DNA of 64,000 nucleotides from Marinobacterium jannaschii DSM 6295 (GTDB lineage: Bacteria; Pseudomonadota; Gammaproteobacteria; Pseudomonadales; Balneatricaceae), in NCBI RefSeq assembly GCF_000620085.1, contig NZ_JHVJ01000004.1, positions 1-64,000 of the forward strand, in the 5' to 3' direction. Shown here one piece after another: positions 26,493 through 37,211 of the stretch. The translations under genes were made by a program, and so were the position numbers. Below the pieces are notes generated by a model that worked only from the letters and a program-made list of their open reading frames with translations, searched no databases and was not told the DNA's origin. Every line of letters starts with the position of its first letter. Positions within the stretch are counted from its first letter, which is position 1.

Positions 26493-28191
26493 CCCTGCTC
26501 TGGTAGACAAAGCCCGGGGCTGGCGCCTCTGGCTGGTATTGATATTGTTGCTGCTTATTGCCGGTGCGATCTCTGCGAAACTGTTCAGTCTCTATCTGCA
26601 GGATCAGGAATTTCTCCAGAGCCAGGGCGATGCCCGCTCCCTGCGGACTATCGAAGTGCCGGCTCATCGCGGCATGATCACGGATCGTAACGGTGAGCCG
26701 CTGGCGGTCAGTGCGCCGGTGGCAACGATCTGGGCTGACCCGAAGAAGTCTGATCTGGATAATCCCGGTCTTGCGCGTCTTGCCCAGCTGTTAAAGAGTA
26801 ACAAGAAGAAACTGGTTAAGCGGTTGGCGAATAACCGCGAACGCCGTTTCCTCTACCTCAAACGTCAGGTTACGCCGGAGCTGGCAGAGCAGGTACGTCA
26901 GCTGCGTATACCGGGCATCCATGTCGATCAGGAATATAAACGCTATTACCCGGCGGCAGAGGTTGCTACACACCTTGTTGGTTTCACTAACCTGGACGGC
27001 CGTGGGCAGGAAGGGCTGGAGCTGGCATTTGAAGAGTGGCTGGGGGCTGAGAACGGCCGGCAACTGGTGATGAAAGATCGCCTGGGTCGTACGATCAAGC
27101 ATATCCGTGAGCTATCGCCGGTGAGTAACGGTAAATCACTGCAACTGACCATCGACCTGCGGATGCAATACCTGGCCTATCGTGAACTGAAAGCGGTAGT
27201 CGCTGCCCATAAAGCGGATGGTGGTTCTCTGGTTATGTTGGACTCCGCTACCGGTGAGGTGCTGGCGATGGTCAATCAGCCTTCCTACAACCCTAATGAT
27301 CCCGCCCAGCGTATTTCGACCGCACTGCGCAACAAGGCGATGACCGATGTTTTTGAGCCGGGCTCGACCATGAAGCCGCTGACCGTTGCGGCCGCGCTGA
27401 TGAGTGGCCGTTACACACCATCGAGCGTAGTTGATACTTCTCCGGGATATATGCGAGTGCGACGCAAGACCATACGCGATCACCGGAACTACGGCTCACT
27501 GGATATAACCGGCATCATCGCCAAATCCAGTAACGTCGGGGTGGCCAAGCTGGCCTTGAGTATGGAGGCCGGTTCCGTACGCAATCTTATGTCGAATGCA
27601 GGTATCGGGCAGGCTACCGGAGTCGGCTTTCCGGGCGAGCAGGGCGGACGGCTGCCATTCCTGAGTAAGAAACAAGACGTACAACGTGCGGCATTATCTT
27701 ATGGTTACGGGCTTTCCACCACGCCGCTCCAGCTGGCCCAGTCCTATCTGCCATTAGCCAATGATGGATTGCTGAATCCGGTTTCGCTGATTCAGGGGCA
27801 GGATATGAAGCGTGATCCCGTCAGGGTAATGCCGGCCACCGTCGCGCGTCAGGTACGCGGAATGATGGAATCGGTAATCAGTGTGGCCGGTACCGGACGC
27901 CGGGCTGCCGTACAGGGCTATAAGGTTGCAGGTAAAACCGGTACGGTGCACAAAGTCGGTGCCCAAGGATATATCGACGATCAGTATATCTCGGTGTTTG
28001 CCGGTATGGCGCCCGCGAAAAATCCACGCCTGGTGATGGCGGTTATGATCGATAACCCCAGGGGGCAGGAATACTACGGCGGAGAAGTGTCGGCACCGGT
28101 CTTTTCCCGGACAATGGCGGGGGCGTTGCGCATGATGAATGTGGCACCCGATACAGTAATTAAGAGTAATGGGCAGGTAGCTCAACGATGA
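26485..28191 (+). CDS. ftsI: septal peptidoglycan transpeptidase FtsI (PBP3)
   Basis: FtsI crosslinks septal peptidoglycan with the glycosyltransferase FtsW. The 568-residue protein has an N-terminal anchor helix (about 12-33), a pedestal domain with VPAHRGMITDRNG, and a class B transpeptidase domain. The active-site motifs are STMK (Ser294), SSN (348-350) and KTG (484-486). I chose ATG 26485, since GAGGTGG lies upstream and homologues start here; an earlier ATG lies deep in ftsL. It overlaps murE by 4 bp (ATGA). Confidence 0.97.
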   Translation: MSDPALVDKARGWRLWLVLILLLLIAGAISAKLFSLYLQDQEFLQSQGDARSLRTIEVPAHRGMITDRNGEPLAVSAPVATIWADPKKSDLDNPGLARLAQLLKSNKKKLVKRLANNRERRFLYLKRQVTPELAEQVRQLRIPGIHVDQEYKRYYPAAEVATHLVGFTNLDGRGQEGLELAFEEWLGAENGRQLVMKDRLGRTIKHIRELSPVSNGKSLQLTIDLRMQYLAYRELKAVVAAHKADGGSLVMLDSATGEVLAMVNQPSYNPNDPAQRISTALRNKAMTDVFEPGSTMKPLTVAAALMSGRYTPSSVVDTSPGYMRVRRKTIRDHRNYGSLDITGIIAKSSNVGVAKLALSMEAGSVRNLMSNAGIGQATGVGFPGEQGGRLPFLSKKQDVQRAALSYGYGLSTTPLQLAQSYLPLANDGLLNPVSLIQGQDMKRDPVRVMPATVARQVRGMMESVISVAGTGRRAAVQGYKVAGKTGTVHKVGAQGYIDDQYISVFAGMAPAKNPRLVMAVMIDNPRGQEYYGGEVSAPVFSRTMAGALRMMNVAPDTVIKSNGQVAQR

Positions 28192-29660
28192 CCGGATCTG
28201 TGAAAACACTTTCCGAACTGATCGCTGAAACAGCGGATCATCCGCAGGGTAATATTTCTGTGTCCGGTATCCAGCAGGACAGTCGCCTGATCAAGCCAGG
28301 CGAGCTGTTTGTGGCGCGCACCGGGGCTGCCGCCAACGGACTGAGCTACATCGCCCAGGTCGAGCAGCAGGGTGCCGCTGCAGTACTGGTTGATGCTGCC
28401 GCTGATCTGTCCGGCCTGGAAACCTCGCTTCCGGTCGTCGCCATTGAAAATCTGCAACAACGGATGGGGCCGATCGCCGCAGCCTTCTATGATCACCCTT
28501 CCCGTCAGCTCAGGATGATTGGCATTACCGGTACCAATGGTAAAACGTCCTGCAGTCACTTTATCGCTCAGGCGCTGAATCGCAGTGGCTGTAAAGCTGC
28601 ACTGGTTGGCACTGTCGGCAATGGCTTTCCGGGAAGTTTGCAGTCTGCCAGCCATACCACACCCGATGCCATCGGCTTACAGCAGCTGCTGGCAGGCTTT
28701 CTGGCCGAGGGCGCGCAGGCGGTGGTGATGGAAGTCTCCAGTCATGCTCTTGAGCAGGGGCGTGTAACGGGAATCGAGTTTGATTTTGCTGCCTTTACCA
28801 ATCTCAGCCGCGATCATCTGGATTATCACGGCACAATGGAGGCTTACGGCGCTGCCAAGGCCGGACTGTTTCGCGATTTTGCCCTGCAGGGCGCGGTGAT
28901 CTGTGCCGATGATCCGTTTGGCCGCTCGCTGATCGGTGAGCTGTCGCAAACGCCTGGCGTCCTGGGATTTGGCGAGGCTGCATCTGATCTGCATCTGCGC
29001 AACTACGAACTGAATAGCGGCGGTATTGAACTGACTCTTGCTACGCCCTGGGGTGAGGTGAATGCCGTTACCTCTGTGGTGGGGCGCTATAACCTGCATA
29101 ACCTGATGCTGAGTGCCGGTATCCTGGGACTGTGTGGTCTGACGGCCGATGAGATAGGTGAGCAGCTGGGGCAGCTGGATGCCGTGCCGGGACGGATGCA
29201 GTGCCTGGGCGGTGGTGAAGCCCCGTTGGTGGTGATCGACTATGCCCATACGCCGGATGCGTTGCAGAAAGCGTTGGAGGCAGTCAGGGTGCATACAGTT
29301 GGACAGCTCTATTGTGTGTTCGGTTGTGGTGGAGACCGGGATAATGGCAAGCGCCCTGAAATGGGGCGTATCTCTGCAGCGCTGGCTGACCGGAGCTATG
29401 TCACCAGTGATAACCCGCGTTCGGAAGAGCCGCAGCAAATTATCGACATGATACTGGCAGCAATGCCCTCGGGTGACGAGGTGCAGGCCGAGGTTGACCG
29501 CCGCAGCGCTATTCAGCAGGCGATTACATCCGCCGGAGCGGGGGATGTAGTGTTAATTGCCGGCAAGGGGCATGAAAATTATCAGGACATTATGGGCGTG
29601 CGCCATCACTTTGATGATGCGGAAGAAGCTGCACTTATGCTGGCGGAGGTGAAGGGATGA
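28188..29660 (+). CDS. murE: UDP-MurNAc-tripeptide synthetase (meso-DAP adding)
   Basis: MurE adds meso-diaminopimelate to UDP-MurNAc-L-Ala-D-Glu. The 490-residue ligase has the ATP loop GTNGKTS (115-121), the central HTTPDA and SRDHLDYH motifs, and DNPR in TSDNPRSEEP (about 405-414). That last motif is the known marker for meso-DAP rather than lysine. It overlaps both ftsI and murF by 4 bp, showing tight coupling. Confidence 0.97.
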   Translation: MTGSVKTLSELIAETADHPQGNISVSGIQQDSRLIKPGELFVARTGAAANGLSYIAQVEQQGAAAVLVDAAADLSGLETSLPVVAIENLQQRMGPIAAAFYDHPSRQLRMIGITGTNGKTSCSHFIAQALNRSGCKAALVGTVGNGFPGSLQSASHTTPDAIGLQQLLAGFLAEGAQAVVMEVSSHALEQGRVTGIEFDFAAFTNLSRDHLDYHGTMEAYGAAKAGLFRDFALQGAVICADDPFGRSLIGELSQTPGVLGFGEAASDLHLRNYELNSGGIELTLATPWGEVNAVTSVVGRYNLHNLMLSAGILGLCGLTADEIGEQLGQLDAVPGRMQCLGGGEAPLVVIDYAHTPDALQKALEAVRVHTVGQLYCVFGCGGDRDNGKRPEMGRISAALADRSYVTSDNPRSEEPQQIIDMILAAMPSGDEVQAEVDRRSAIQQAITSAGAGDVVLIAGKGHENYQDIMGVRHHFDDAEEAALMLAEVKG

Positions 29661-31042
29661 TTGGTGAGTGGAATCTTTCCCTGTTGCAGCAGAATTTTGG
29701 GGGTGAGCTGAACTGTGATGACGGCCGCCAGGTGAAGTTCACGGGCATCAGTACCGATACCCGCCAGTTGCAGCCGGGACAGCTGTTTATCGCCCTGCAG
29801 GGGCCGAACTTTGACGGTAACCGCTTTGTTGCGCAGGCGCTGGAAAAAGGTGCCGCTGCCGCCGTGGTTACCAAGCTGCAGGACAGTGATATCGCACAGT
29901 GGTGTGTGGCAGACACCCGTATCGCGCTAGGCCAGCTCGCCAACCTGAACCGGCAGCGTTTCGATGGCCCGCTGATCAGCGTCACCGGTAGTAGCGGCAA
30001 AACCACCGTTAAGGAGATGCTGGCCAGTATTCTGGGACAGGTTCAGCCGGTGCTGGCAACCCGTGGCAACTTTAATAATGATATTGGTGCGCCACTGACG
30101 CTGCTGGAGATCGGAGCGCAACACCACGCGGCGGTGATCGAGCTGGGTGCCAGTGCCGAAGGTGAGATCGATTATACGGCCCGCCTGGCGGCGCCCCAGA
30201 TCGCGATTCTGAATAATGCTATGGGCGCTCATCTCGAGGGATTCGGATCGCTGATGGGTGTTGTCCGGGCTAAGGCAGAGATCTTTGATGGCCTGCAGAA
30301 GGATGGGGTTGCGGTAATCAATCGCGATGATCCTCATGCGGACCACTGGCTGAAAAAGGTGGCTTCGCTGGCGGTGCGGGTGATGACCTTTGCCCGCGAC
30401 CGGGCCGATGCCGATGTTACCGCCTTGGATCTTCAGGCGCAGAACAATGGCTGCTACCGCTTTCAGCTCTGCCTGAACGGCGAGCGTCGTGAGCTGGCCC
30501 TGCAGGTGATGGGGCGTCACAATGTGGCCAATGCACTGGCGGCGGCTACAGCCGCATCAGCCTGTGGCATTGCTGTGGATCAGATTGTTACAGGGCTGCA
30601 GCGATTCTGCGCAGTGTCGGGGCGGATGCGGCGATATCGGGGGGCGCAGGGTGCGCTGCTGATTGATGACAGTTATAACGCCAATCCAGGCTCAGTCCGT
30701 GCGGCCATTGACCTGCTGACCGAACTCGGTGGCGAGCGGGTACTGGTGCTTGGGGATATGGGTGAGCTGGGCGAGGGCGCAGCTGAAGAACACTCTGCAA
30801 TCGGAGCTTACGCAGCACAGAAGGGGATCGACCGTGTTTTTGCGGTGGGTGAGCTGAGTGCGTTATCGGTGGCGGAATTTAAGCAGTATGGCGGTGATGG
30901 GCGTCATTTTAAAACTAAAAAAGCGTTGATCGAAACACTGGAAAGCGTTTTGGGGAAAACGGTAACGGTGTTGGTCAAAGGTTCTCGCAGTGCCGGAATG
31001 GAGATCATCATTAAGGCGTTGCAGGAAGGGGAAACAAACTAG
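29657..31042 (+). CDS. murF: UDP-MurNAc-tripeptide:D-Ala-D-Ala ligase
   Basis: MurF adds D-Ala-D-Ala to complete the UDP-MurNAc-pentapeptide. The 461-residue protein has the ATP loop GSSGKTT (111-117), TRGNFNNDIGAPLTLL (about 135-150) and LLIDDSYNANPGSVRAAID (about 333-351). It overlaps the murE end by 4 bp. mraY starts immediately after its stop codon. Confidence 0.97.
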   Translation: MIGEWNLSLLQQNFGGELNCDDGRQVKFTGISTDTRQLQPGQLFIALQGPNFDGNRFVAQALEKGAAAAVVTKLQDSDIAQWCVADTRIALGQLANLNRQRFDGPLISVTGSSGKTTVKEMLASILGQVQPVLATRGNFNNDIGAPLTLLEIGAQHHAAVIELGASAEGEIDYTARLAAPQIAILNNAMGAHLEGFGSLMGVVRAKAEIFDGLQKDGVAVINRDDPHADHWLKKVASLAVRVMTFARDRADADVTALDLQAQNNGCYRFQLCLNGERRELALQVMGRHNVANALAAATAASACGIAVDQIVTGLQRFCAVSGRMRRYRGAQGALLIDDSYNANPGSVRAAIDLLTELGGERVLVLGDMGELGEGAAEEHSAIGAYAAQKGIDRVFAVGELSALSVAEFKQYGGDGRHFKTKKALIETLESVLGKTVTVLVKGSRSAGMEIIIKALQEGETN

Positions 31043-32125
31043 ATGTTATTGTTACTTGCTGATTTTCTTGCGGAATTCCACAGCGGTTTCGCGGTTTTCC
31101 AGTATCTGACGCTGCGAGGCATTCTTGGCATACTGACCGCGCTGCTGATCTCACTGGTGCTCGGGCCGGTATTGATCCGTAAGTTGCAGGTTAAGCAGAT
31201 TGGCCAGGCGGTTCGCCAGGACGGGCCTGAGTCACACCTGAGCAAGTCAGGGACGCCGACCATGGGCGGAGCCCTGATCCTGCTGGCCATCTCTATCAGC
31301 ACCCTGCTGTGGGGAGACCTGAGCAACCGTTATGTCTGGATCACGCTGATCGTTACACTGTTGTTCGGCGCAGTGGGCTGGGTGGATGACTACCGTAAAG
31401 TGATCGAGAAGAACTCCCGGGGGCTACCCGCTCGCTGGAAGTATTTCTGGCAATCCGTGGGCGGCTTCGGTGCTGCGATCGTGCTGTATTTTTCCGCTCA
31501 GACCCCGGTTGAAACGCAGCTGATCCTGCCGTTTTTCAAAGATGTGGTGGTTGAGCTGGGTATCTTTTATATCGTCTTCACCTATTTCGTGATTGTCGGC
31601 AGCTCCAATGCAGTGAACCTGACCGATGGCCTGGATGGGCTGGCAATTATGCCCACTGTGATGGTCGCCGCCGCACTGGCTGTTTTTGCCTATCTGACCG
31701 GTAATATCAAATTCGCCGAGTACCTGTTGATTCCTTATGTTGCGGGTTCAGGTGAGCTGATCGTTTTCTGTGGCGCCATTATCGGCGCCGGTCTCGGCTT
31801 CCTCTGGTTCAATACCTATCCGGCGCAGGTGTTTATGGGCGATGTAGGTTCGCTGGCGCTGGGGGCGGCACTGGGGATTGTGGCGGTGATCGTGCGCCAG
31901 GAGCTGGTGCTGCTGATCATGGGCGGTGTGTTTGTAATGGAGACGGTTTCAGTCATCCTGCAGGTGGCCTCCTACAAACTGACCAAGCGCCGTATTTTCC
32001 GTATGGCACCGATTCATCACCACTTTGAACTGAAAGGCTGGCCGGAACCGCGGGTTATCGTCCGGTTCTGGATTATGACCGTAGTGCTGGTGCTGATCGG
32101 GCTGGCAACCTTGAAGATTCGTTAG
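31043..32125 (+). CDS. mraY: phospho-MurNAc-pentapeptide translocase
   Basis: MraY makes lipid I by joining phospho-MurNAc-pentapeptide to undecaprenyl phosphate in the inner membrane. The 360-residue protein has about ten helices and the conserved loops [15 protein letters not shown] (catalytic Asp-Asp), [25 protein letters not shown] and [10 protein letters not shown]. Length is the same as E. coli MraY. It sits between murF and murD in the normal order. Confidence 0.98.
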   Translation: MLLLLADFLAEFHSGFAVFQYLTLRGILGILTALLISLVLGPVLIRKLQVKQIGQAVRQDGPESHLSKSGTPTMGGALILLAISISTLLWGDLSNRYVWITLIVTLLFGAVGWVDDYRKVIEKNSRGLPARWKYFWQSVGGFGAAIVLYFSAQTPVETQLILPFFKDVVVELGIFYIVFTYFVIVGSSNAVNLTDGLDGLAIMPTVMVAAALAVFAYLTGNIKFAEYLLIPYVAGSGELIVFCGAIIGAGLGFLWFNTYPAQVFMGDVGSLALGAALGIVAVIVRQELVLLIMGGVFVMETVSVILQVASYKLTKRRIFRMAPIHHHFELKGWPEPRVIVRFWIMTVVLVLIGLATLKIR

Positions 32126-32139
32126 GGGCGGGCACGATC

Positions 32140-33486
32140 ATGGGTTTAATTACCAGCGATAAGAAACGCATTGTGATCGGGTTGGGCATCACCGGAATGT
32201 CGGTGGTGCGCTGTTTCCTGCGAGAGGGGCTGCCATTTGCTGTGGCGGATACCCGGGATGTGCCGCCGGGACTGGAACAGCTGAAATCTGACCATCCGGA
32301 GCTTGAGGTGCGGACCGGGCCGCTGGATGCGGACTGGCTGAGCAACGCCAGTGAGCTGATCGTCAGCCCGGGTATCGCAATTGCCGAACCTGCGATTCAG
32401 GCAGCGGCGGATGCCGGTGTAGCGATCCGCGGCGATATTGACCTGTTCTGCGAGCGGATCTCGGCACCGGTGATCGCGATTACCGGCTCTAACGCGAAAA
32501 GCACGGTGACCACCCTGGTGGGTGAGATGGCGAAAGCCGCTGGTATTGATGTTGGCGTTGGCGGGAATCTGGGCACCCCGGTGCTGGATATGCTGGCGGA
32601 GCGGGAGCAGGCACTGTATGTGCTGGAGCTGTCCAGCTTTCAGCTGGAGACCACCCACCTGTTGCGGGCGGAGGTGGCGACCGTGCTGAATATCAGCCCT
32701 GATCACCTCGATCGCTACGACAGCATGCAGGATTACTACCGGGCTAAGCACCGGATCTTCCGGGGATGCCGCAAGGCGGTGGTTAATCGCGATGATTCCC
32801 TGACTCTGCCGTTGCTGCCTAAGGGGGTAGAACAGCTGGCGTATCATGCCGGCCGTCCCGACCTGAAGCTGTTTGGTATTGCGCAGGAGCAGGGCGAGGA
32901 TTACCTGGCGGTCGGTCTGGACCGGCTGATGCCGGTGGCAGAGCTGCCGGGGCTGGGGCAGCATAATACGGTGAATGCGCTGTCGGCACTGGCGCTGGGT
33001 TTTGCTGCGGGGCTGCCGCAGGAGGCGATGCTGCAGGCGCTGCGGGAGTTTCGCGGCTTGCCTCATCGTTGTGAGTTTATTGTTGAGAAGGACGGTGTCA
33101 GTTGGGTGAATGACTCAAAAGGCACTAATGTCGGCGCTACTGTTGCCGCGCTGACCGGACTGGGGCCGACGCTGGCAGAGGGCGCGGGTATTGTGCTGAT
33201 CGCCGGCGGCGTGGGTAAAGGGGCTGAGTTCTCCGAACTGAATTCGCCAATGCAGCGCTTTGGGCGTGGTCTGGTGCTGATCGGTGAAGATGCACCGAAG
33301 ATCGCGGCCGCAGTGGATATCGAAACCCGGCACGCTGATTCGATGGCGGATGCCGTGGCGCAGGCGGCAGAACTGGCTGCGCCGGGTGATATTGTCCTGC
33401 TCTCTCCGGCATGCGCCAGTTTCGATATGTTTAAGAACTTCAATGTACGGGGCGAGGCCTTTGTGCAAGAGGTTGAGGCGCTGTGA
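32140..33486 (+). CDS. murD: UDP-MurNAc-L-Ala:D-Glu ligase
   Basis: MurD adds D-glutamate to UDP-MurNAc-L-Ala in the cytoplasm. The 448-residue protein has an N-terminal UMP-binding Rossmann domain (VIGLGITGMSVVR at about 12-24), the ATP loop GSNAKST (116-122) and the C-terminal LLSPACASFDMFKNFNVRGEAF. Its stop codon overlaps the ftsW start. Confidence 0.97.
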   Translation: MGLITSDKKRIVIGLGITGMSVVRCFLREGLPFAVADTRDVPPGLEQLKSDHPELEVRTGPLDADWLSNASELIVSPGIAIAEPAIQAAADAGVAIRGDIDLFCERISAPVIAITGSNAKSTVTTLVGEMAKAAGIDVGVGGNLGTPVLDMLAEREQALYVLELSSFQLETTHLLRAEVATVLNISPDHLDRYDSMQDYYRAKHRIFRGCRKAVVNRDDSLTLPLLPKGVEQLAYHAGRPDLKLFGIAQEQGEDYLAVGLDRLMPVAELPGLGQHNTVNALSALALGFAAGLPQEAMLQALREFRGLPHRCEFIVEKDGVSWVNDSKGTNVGATVAALTGLGPTLAEGAGIVLIAGGVGKGAEFSELNSPMQRFGRGLVLIGEDAPKIAAAVDIETRHADSMADAVAQAAELAAPGDIVLLSPACASFDMFKNFNVRGEAFVQEVEAL

Positions 33487-34694
33487 TGATGGCGATGGCG
33501 GGCGTAGCCAACCCACGGATGAAGGGGGGAGTATTGCCCTTTGATCCCTGGTTGGTATTATGCGCCGCCTGTCTGATGCTGACCGGCTTCATCATGATCA
33601 GCTCCGCATCACTGGAAGTCGCTTCTCGCAACAATGGCACGCCTTATTTTTATATGCTGCGACAGGGGATCTTTATCCTGATGGCGCTGGTGGGTGGTCT
33701 GATCGTCTGGCGTATTCCGATGGCCTTCTGGCAGCAGAAAGGTCATTGGTGGATGATCGGAGCTGCGGTGTTGCTGGTGCTGGTGCTGATTCCGGGGGTT
33801 GGGCGGGGCGTTAATGGCAGCCATCGCTGGTTGCCGCTGGGGCCGATCAACCTGCAGGCTTCCGAGGTCGCGAAGTTCTGTATGGTGATGTACATGGGAG
33901 GCTATCTGGTACGCCGCCTGAAAGAGGTCCGGACCAGCTGGTCCGGCATCGCCAAGCCGGCACTGCCTCTGGGAATTTATGTGGGACTGCTTTATCTGGA
34001 GCCCGACTTTGGCGCGGTGGTGGTGCTGACCAGCACGGTGATGGGAATGATCTTTCTCGGAGGCATGCGCTTCTCCCAGTTCATTCTGGTCGCGGGGGGC
34101 GCTGCGAGCCTGCTGGCTCTGGTGGTCGGTCTGCAACCCTATCGAGTGGCTCGGCTGCAGAGCTTTATGGATCCATGGAAAGACCCCTTCGGCACCGGCT
34201 ATCAGTTATCTCAGGCGCAGATCGCCTTTGGGCGCGGTGACTGGTTTGGCACCGGTCTGGGAAACAGCGTACAGAAACTGTTTTATCTGCCGGAGGCGCA
34301 TACCGACTTCGTGTATTCGGTGCTGGCTGAAGAGATGGGGCTGATCGGGGCGCTGGTGATTATCCTGATCTATGCCGTGCTGGTGGTGCGGATGTTCTTG
34401 ATCGGCCGTAAAGCTGAAAGCATGCGGCAGTTCTTTATGGCCTACGTGACTTATGGCTTTAGCATCATCATGGCCGGACAGGCCCTGATCAATATCGGGG
34501 TGAATGTCGGAGCTTTACCGACTAAAGGTCTGACTCTGCCACTGGTCAGTTATGGCGGTAGTAGTTTACTGGTTTGCGTGGCGATGTTAGCGGTGATTTT
34601 GCGTATTGATTACGAACTGAAGCGCCTTCAGATTGGGGCAGCGGGAGATCCAGACCCGCAAAATGATGAACGGGAGAGCGGCAAGAATGGGTGA
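33486..34694 (+). CDS. ftsW: septal peptidoglycan polymerase FtsW
   Basis: FtsW is the SEDS-family glycosyltransferase that polymerises septal glycan with FtsI. The 402-residue protein has about ten helices. Conserved segments include SHRWLPLGPINLQASEVAK, LEPDFGAVVVL, EAHTDFVYSVLAEEMGLIG and LPLVSYGGSSLL. Starts are clustered: GTG 33483, ATG 33486 and ATG 33489 are all in frame. I chose 33486, which overlaps the murD stop by one base. Confidence 0.95.
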   Translation: MMAMAGVANPRMKGGVLPFDPWLVLCAACLMLTGFIMISSASLEVASRNNGTPYFYMLRQGIFILMALVGGLIVWRIPMAFWQQKGHWWMIGAAVLLVLVLIPGVGRGVNGSHRWLPLGPINLQASEVAKFCMVMYMGGYLVRRLKEVRTSWSGIAKPALPLGIYVGLLYLEPDFGAVVVLTSTVMGMIFLGGMRFSQFILVAGGAASLLALVVGLQPYRVARLQSFMDPWKDPFGTGYQLSQAQIAFGRGDWFGTGLGNSVQKLFYLPEAHTDFVYSVLAEEMGLIGALVIILIYAVLVVRMFLIGRKAESMRQFFMAYVTYGFSIIMAGQALINIGVNVGALPTKGLTLPLVSYGGSSLLVCVAMLAVILRIDYELKRLQIGAAGDPDPQNDERESGKNG

Positions 34695-35769
34695 CCGCAG
34701 AGTTGCATTAATCATGGCGGGTGGCACTGGCGGACATGTCTTCCCGGCCCTGGCAACAGTACATGAGTTACAGGGCAACGGTGTTCATTGCGAATGGTTG
34801 GGAACGGCAAAGGGCATCGAGGCTGAAGTCGTGCCTGCTGCTGGTCTGAAACTGCACTGTATCAGCGTCAGTGGCCTGCGTGGCAAAGGTAAGCTTGGCT
34901 TACTGCTGGCACCGTTTAGGTTGCTGTGGGCTTTGGTGCAGGCGCTGAAGGTGATCCGTCAGGTGAAACCTGATGTGGTGCTGGGTATGGGAGGCTTTGC
35001 CTCCGGACCGGGCGGCGTGGCGGCGTGGCTGCTGGGGATCCCGCTGGTGATTCATGAGCAGAATGCCCTGGCAGGGATGACTAACCGGTTGCTGTCCCGT
35101 GTCGCCCGTCGGGTACTGGAAGCGTTTGACAATGGCTTTCAGGGCAAGGTGGAAGCCGAGCAAGTCGGTAATCCGGTGCGCGGTCCTATCCTGCAAATGG
35201 GCGAGCCTGAGCAGCGTTTCGGTGATCGTCAAGGGGCGCTGCGTCTGCTGGTGGTTGGCGGCAGTTTGGGGGCTAAGGCGTTAAATGAGGCGCTACCGCA
35301 GTATCTTGCGGCATTGCCGGAGGAGGAGCGCCCGGAGGTATGGCACCAGACCGGTAAACGTACTTTTACCGAGACGCTGCAGAGTTATGAGTCATTGGGA
35401 GTGACAGCAAAAGTCGTTCCTTTTATCGATGATATGAGTGAGGCTTACGGCTGGGCAGATCTTGTGATCTGCAGATCCGGAGCCTTGACGGTCAGCGAGC
35501 TGGCGATTGCGGGTGTTCCATCGCTTCTGGTGCCTTTCCCGCATGCCGTCGACGACCACCAGACTAAGAATGCAGAATATCTCTCCTCTCTGGGGGCGGC
35601 ACAATTGCTACCGCAGCCGGAGCTGAATGCAGAGACACTGAAACAGATAATTAATGGCCGCTTCAGCAGTCGCGATGCGCTGCTGGTTATGGCCAGAAAG
35701 GCTAAACAGCTGGCCCGCCCCGAAGCCGGGAAACGGGTGGCGGAAGTTTGCCAAGAGGTGATGAAGTAA
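34687..35769 (+). CDS. murG: lipid II synthase (GlcNAc transferase)
   Basis: MurG adds GlcNAc to lipid I on the inner face of the membrane, making lipid II. The 360-residue GT-B enzyme has the N-terminal [14 protein letters not shown] (about 10-23), [10 protein letters not shown] near 100, [12 protein letters not shown] near 125 and [12 protein letters not shown] near 262. I chose ATG 34687, which overlaps ftsW by 8 bp and begins just before the glycine-rich loop; the upstream frame inside ftsW is not supported. Confidence 0.97.
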   Translation: MGDRRVALIMAGGTGGHVFPALATVHELQGNGVHCEWLGTAKGIEAEVVPAAGLKLHCISVSGLRGKGKLGLLLAPFRLLWALVQALKVIRQVKPDVVLGMGGFASGPGGVAAWLLGIPLVIHEQNALAGMTNRLLSRVARRVLEAFDNGFQGKVEAEQVGNPVRGPILQMGEPEQRFGDRQGALRLLVVGGSLGAKALNEALPQYLAALPEEERPEVWHQTGKRTFTETLQSYESLGVTAKVVPFIDDMSEAYGWADLVICRSGALTVSELAIAGVPSLLVPFPHAVDDHQTKNAEYLSSLGAAQLLPQPELNAETLKQIINGRFSSRDALLVMARKAKQLARPEAGKRVAEVCQEVMK

Positions 35770-37208
35770 TGATTAAACAGGGACAGGCAGCGATGTTTGA
35801 AGTACCTGAGATGCGCCGTATCAGCAGTATCCACTTTGTTGGTATTGGTGGCGTTGGTATGTGTGGTATCGCTGAAGTGCTGTTGAACCAGGGGTATACC
35901 ATCACCGGTTCCGATATACGTGAGTCAGCGACCACTAACCGCCTGCAGGCAGCAGGGGCAACCATCTTTATTGGCCATGCCGAAGGTAATGTGGCGGCGG
36001 CCGATGTTGTGGTGGTTTCGACCGCGGTGAATGAACAGAACCCGGAGGTTATGGCTGCACGGGAACGTCGGGTGCCGGTTGTGCGTCGCGCTGAGATGCT
36101 GGCGGAGCTGATGCGCTACCGTCACGGTATCGCTGTTGCCGGAACCCATGGTAAGACCACAACCACCAGTCTGTTAGCGTCGATCTTTGCCGAAGGTGAG
36201 CTGGATCCGACCTTCGTAATTGGAGGACGCCTGAACAGTGCCGGCACCAATGCACAGCTGGGCGGAAGCCGTTACCTGGTAGCCGAAGCGGATGAGAGTG
36301 ATGCATCCTTCCTGCATCTGCAGCCGATGGTGGCGATCGTTACCAATATTGATGCCGACCATATGGAAACCTATGGCGGTGACTTTGGTACGCTGAAGAA
36401 AACATTTATCGATTTCCTGCATAACCTGCCGTTTTACGGCCTGGCCGTGATGTGTGTCGATGACCCTGTGGTGCGGGAAATCATGCCATCCGTCAGTCGT
36501 CCGATGCTGACCTATGGCTTCAGTGAAGAGGCCGATTTCCAGGCGTTCGACTTGCAGCAGCACGGCATGTATACCCGCTTCCGGGTACGCCGGCCTAAGG
36601 GACATGCCGTACTGGATGTGACTCTGAATATGCCGGGCCGCCACAATGTACAGAATGCCCTGGCGGCAATCGCCGTGGCGACCGACGAAGGACTGAGTGA
36701 TGCGGCAATCTGCCAGGCGCTGGAGAAGTTTGCCGGTGTTGGCCGTCGCTTCCAGGTGCTTGGTGAAATTAAGGCGAAGGATGGTCTGGCGACTCTGGTT
36801 GATGATTACGGCCATCATCCTCGTGAAGTTAAAGCCGTGATCAATGCAGTCCGTGAAGGCTGGCCTGACCGCCGTCTGGTGATGATCTATCAGCCTCATC
36901 GCTATACCCGTACCCGGGACCTGTATGAAGACTTTGTACAGGTGTTGTCGGATGTGGATGTGCTGCTGTTGCTCGACGTTTATGCCGCCGGTGAGGAGCC
37001 GATCGCCGGTGCTGATGGGCGCAGTCTCTGCCGCAGTATCCGTCAGCGCGGTCAGATAGATCCGGTCTTTGTCAGCGATGCATCTGAAGTATCCGCTGTA
37101 CTGAAGAACATCCTGCAGGATAATGATCTGCTACTGACCCAGGGCGCAGGTAACATTACCCAATTGGCACATACCCTGACTAACGAGACCCTGTTCGAAG
37201 AGGAGTAA
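35769..37208 (+). CDS. murC: UDP-MurNAc:L-alanine ligase
   Basis: MurC adds L-alanine to UDP-MurNAc, the first step of peptide assembly. The 479-residue protein has the N-terminal [17 protein letters not shown] (about 22-38), the ATP loop GTHGKTT (125-131) and [12 protein letters not shown] (about 345-356). I chose ATG 35769 in the TAATG overlap with murG, with AGAGGTG upstream; ATG 35793 is a possible alternative. Confidence 0.96.
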   Translation: MIKQGQAAMFEVPEMRRISSIHFVGIGGVGMCGIAEVLLNQGYTITGSDIRESATTNRLQAAGATIFIGHAEGNVAAADVVVVSTAVNEQNPEVMAARERRVPVVRRAEMLAELMRYRHGIAVAGTHGKTTTTSLLASIFAEGELDPTFVIGGRLNSAGTNAQLGGSRYLVAEADESDASFLHLQPMVAIVTNIDADHMETYGGDFGTLKKTFIDFLHNLPFYGLAVMCVDDPVVREIMPSVSRPMLTYGFSEEADFQAFDLQQHGMYTRFRVRRPKGHAVLDVTLNMPGRHNVQNALAAIAVATDEGLSDAAICQALEKFAGVGRRFQVLGEIKAKDGLATLVDDYGHHPREVKAVINAVREGWPDRRLVMIYQPHRYTRTRDLYEDFVQVLSDVDVLLLLDVYAAGEEPIAGADGRSLCRSIRQRGQIDPVFVSDASEVSAVLKNILQDNDLLLTQGAGNITQLAHTLTNETLFEEE

Positions 37209-37211
37209 GCG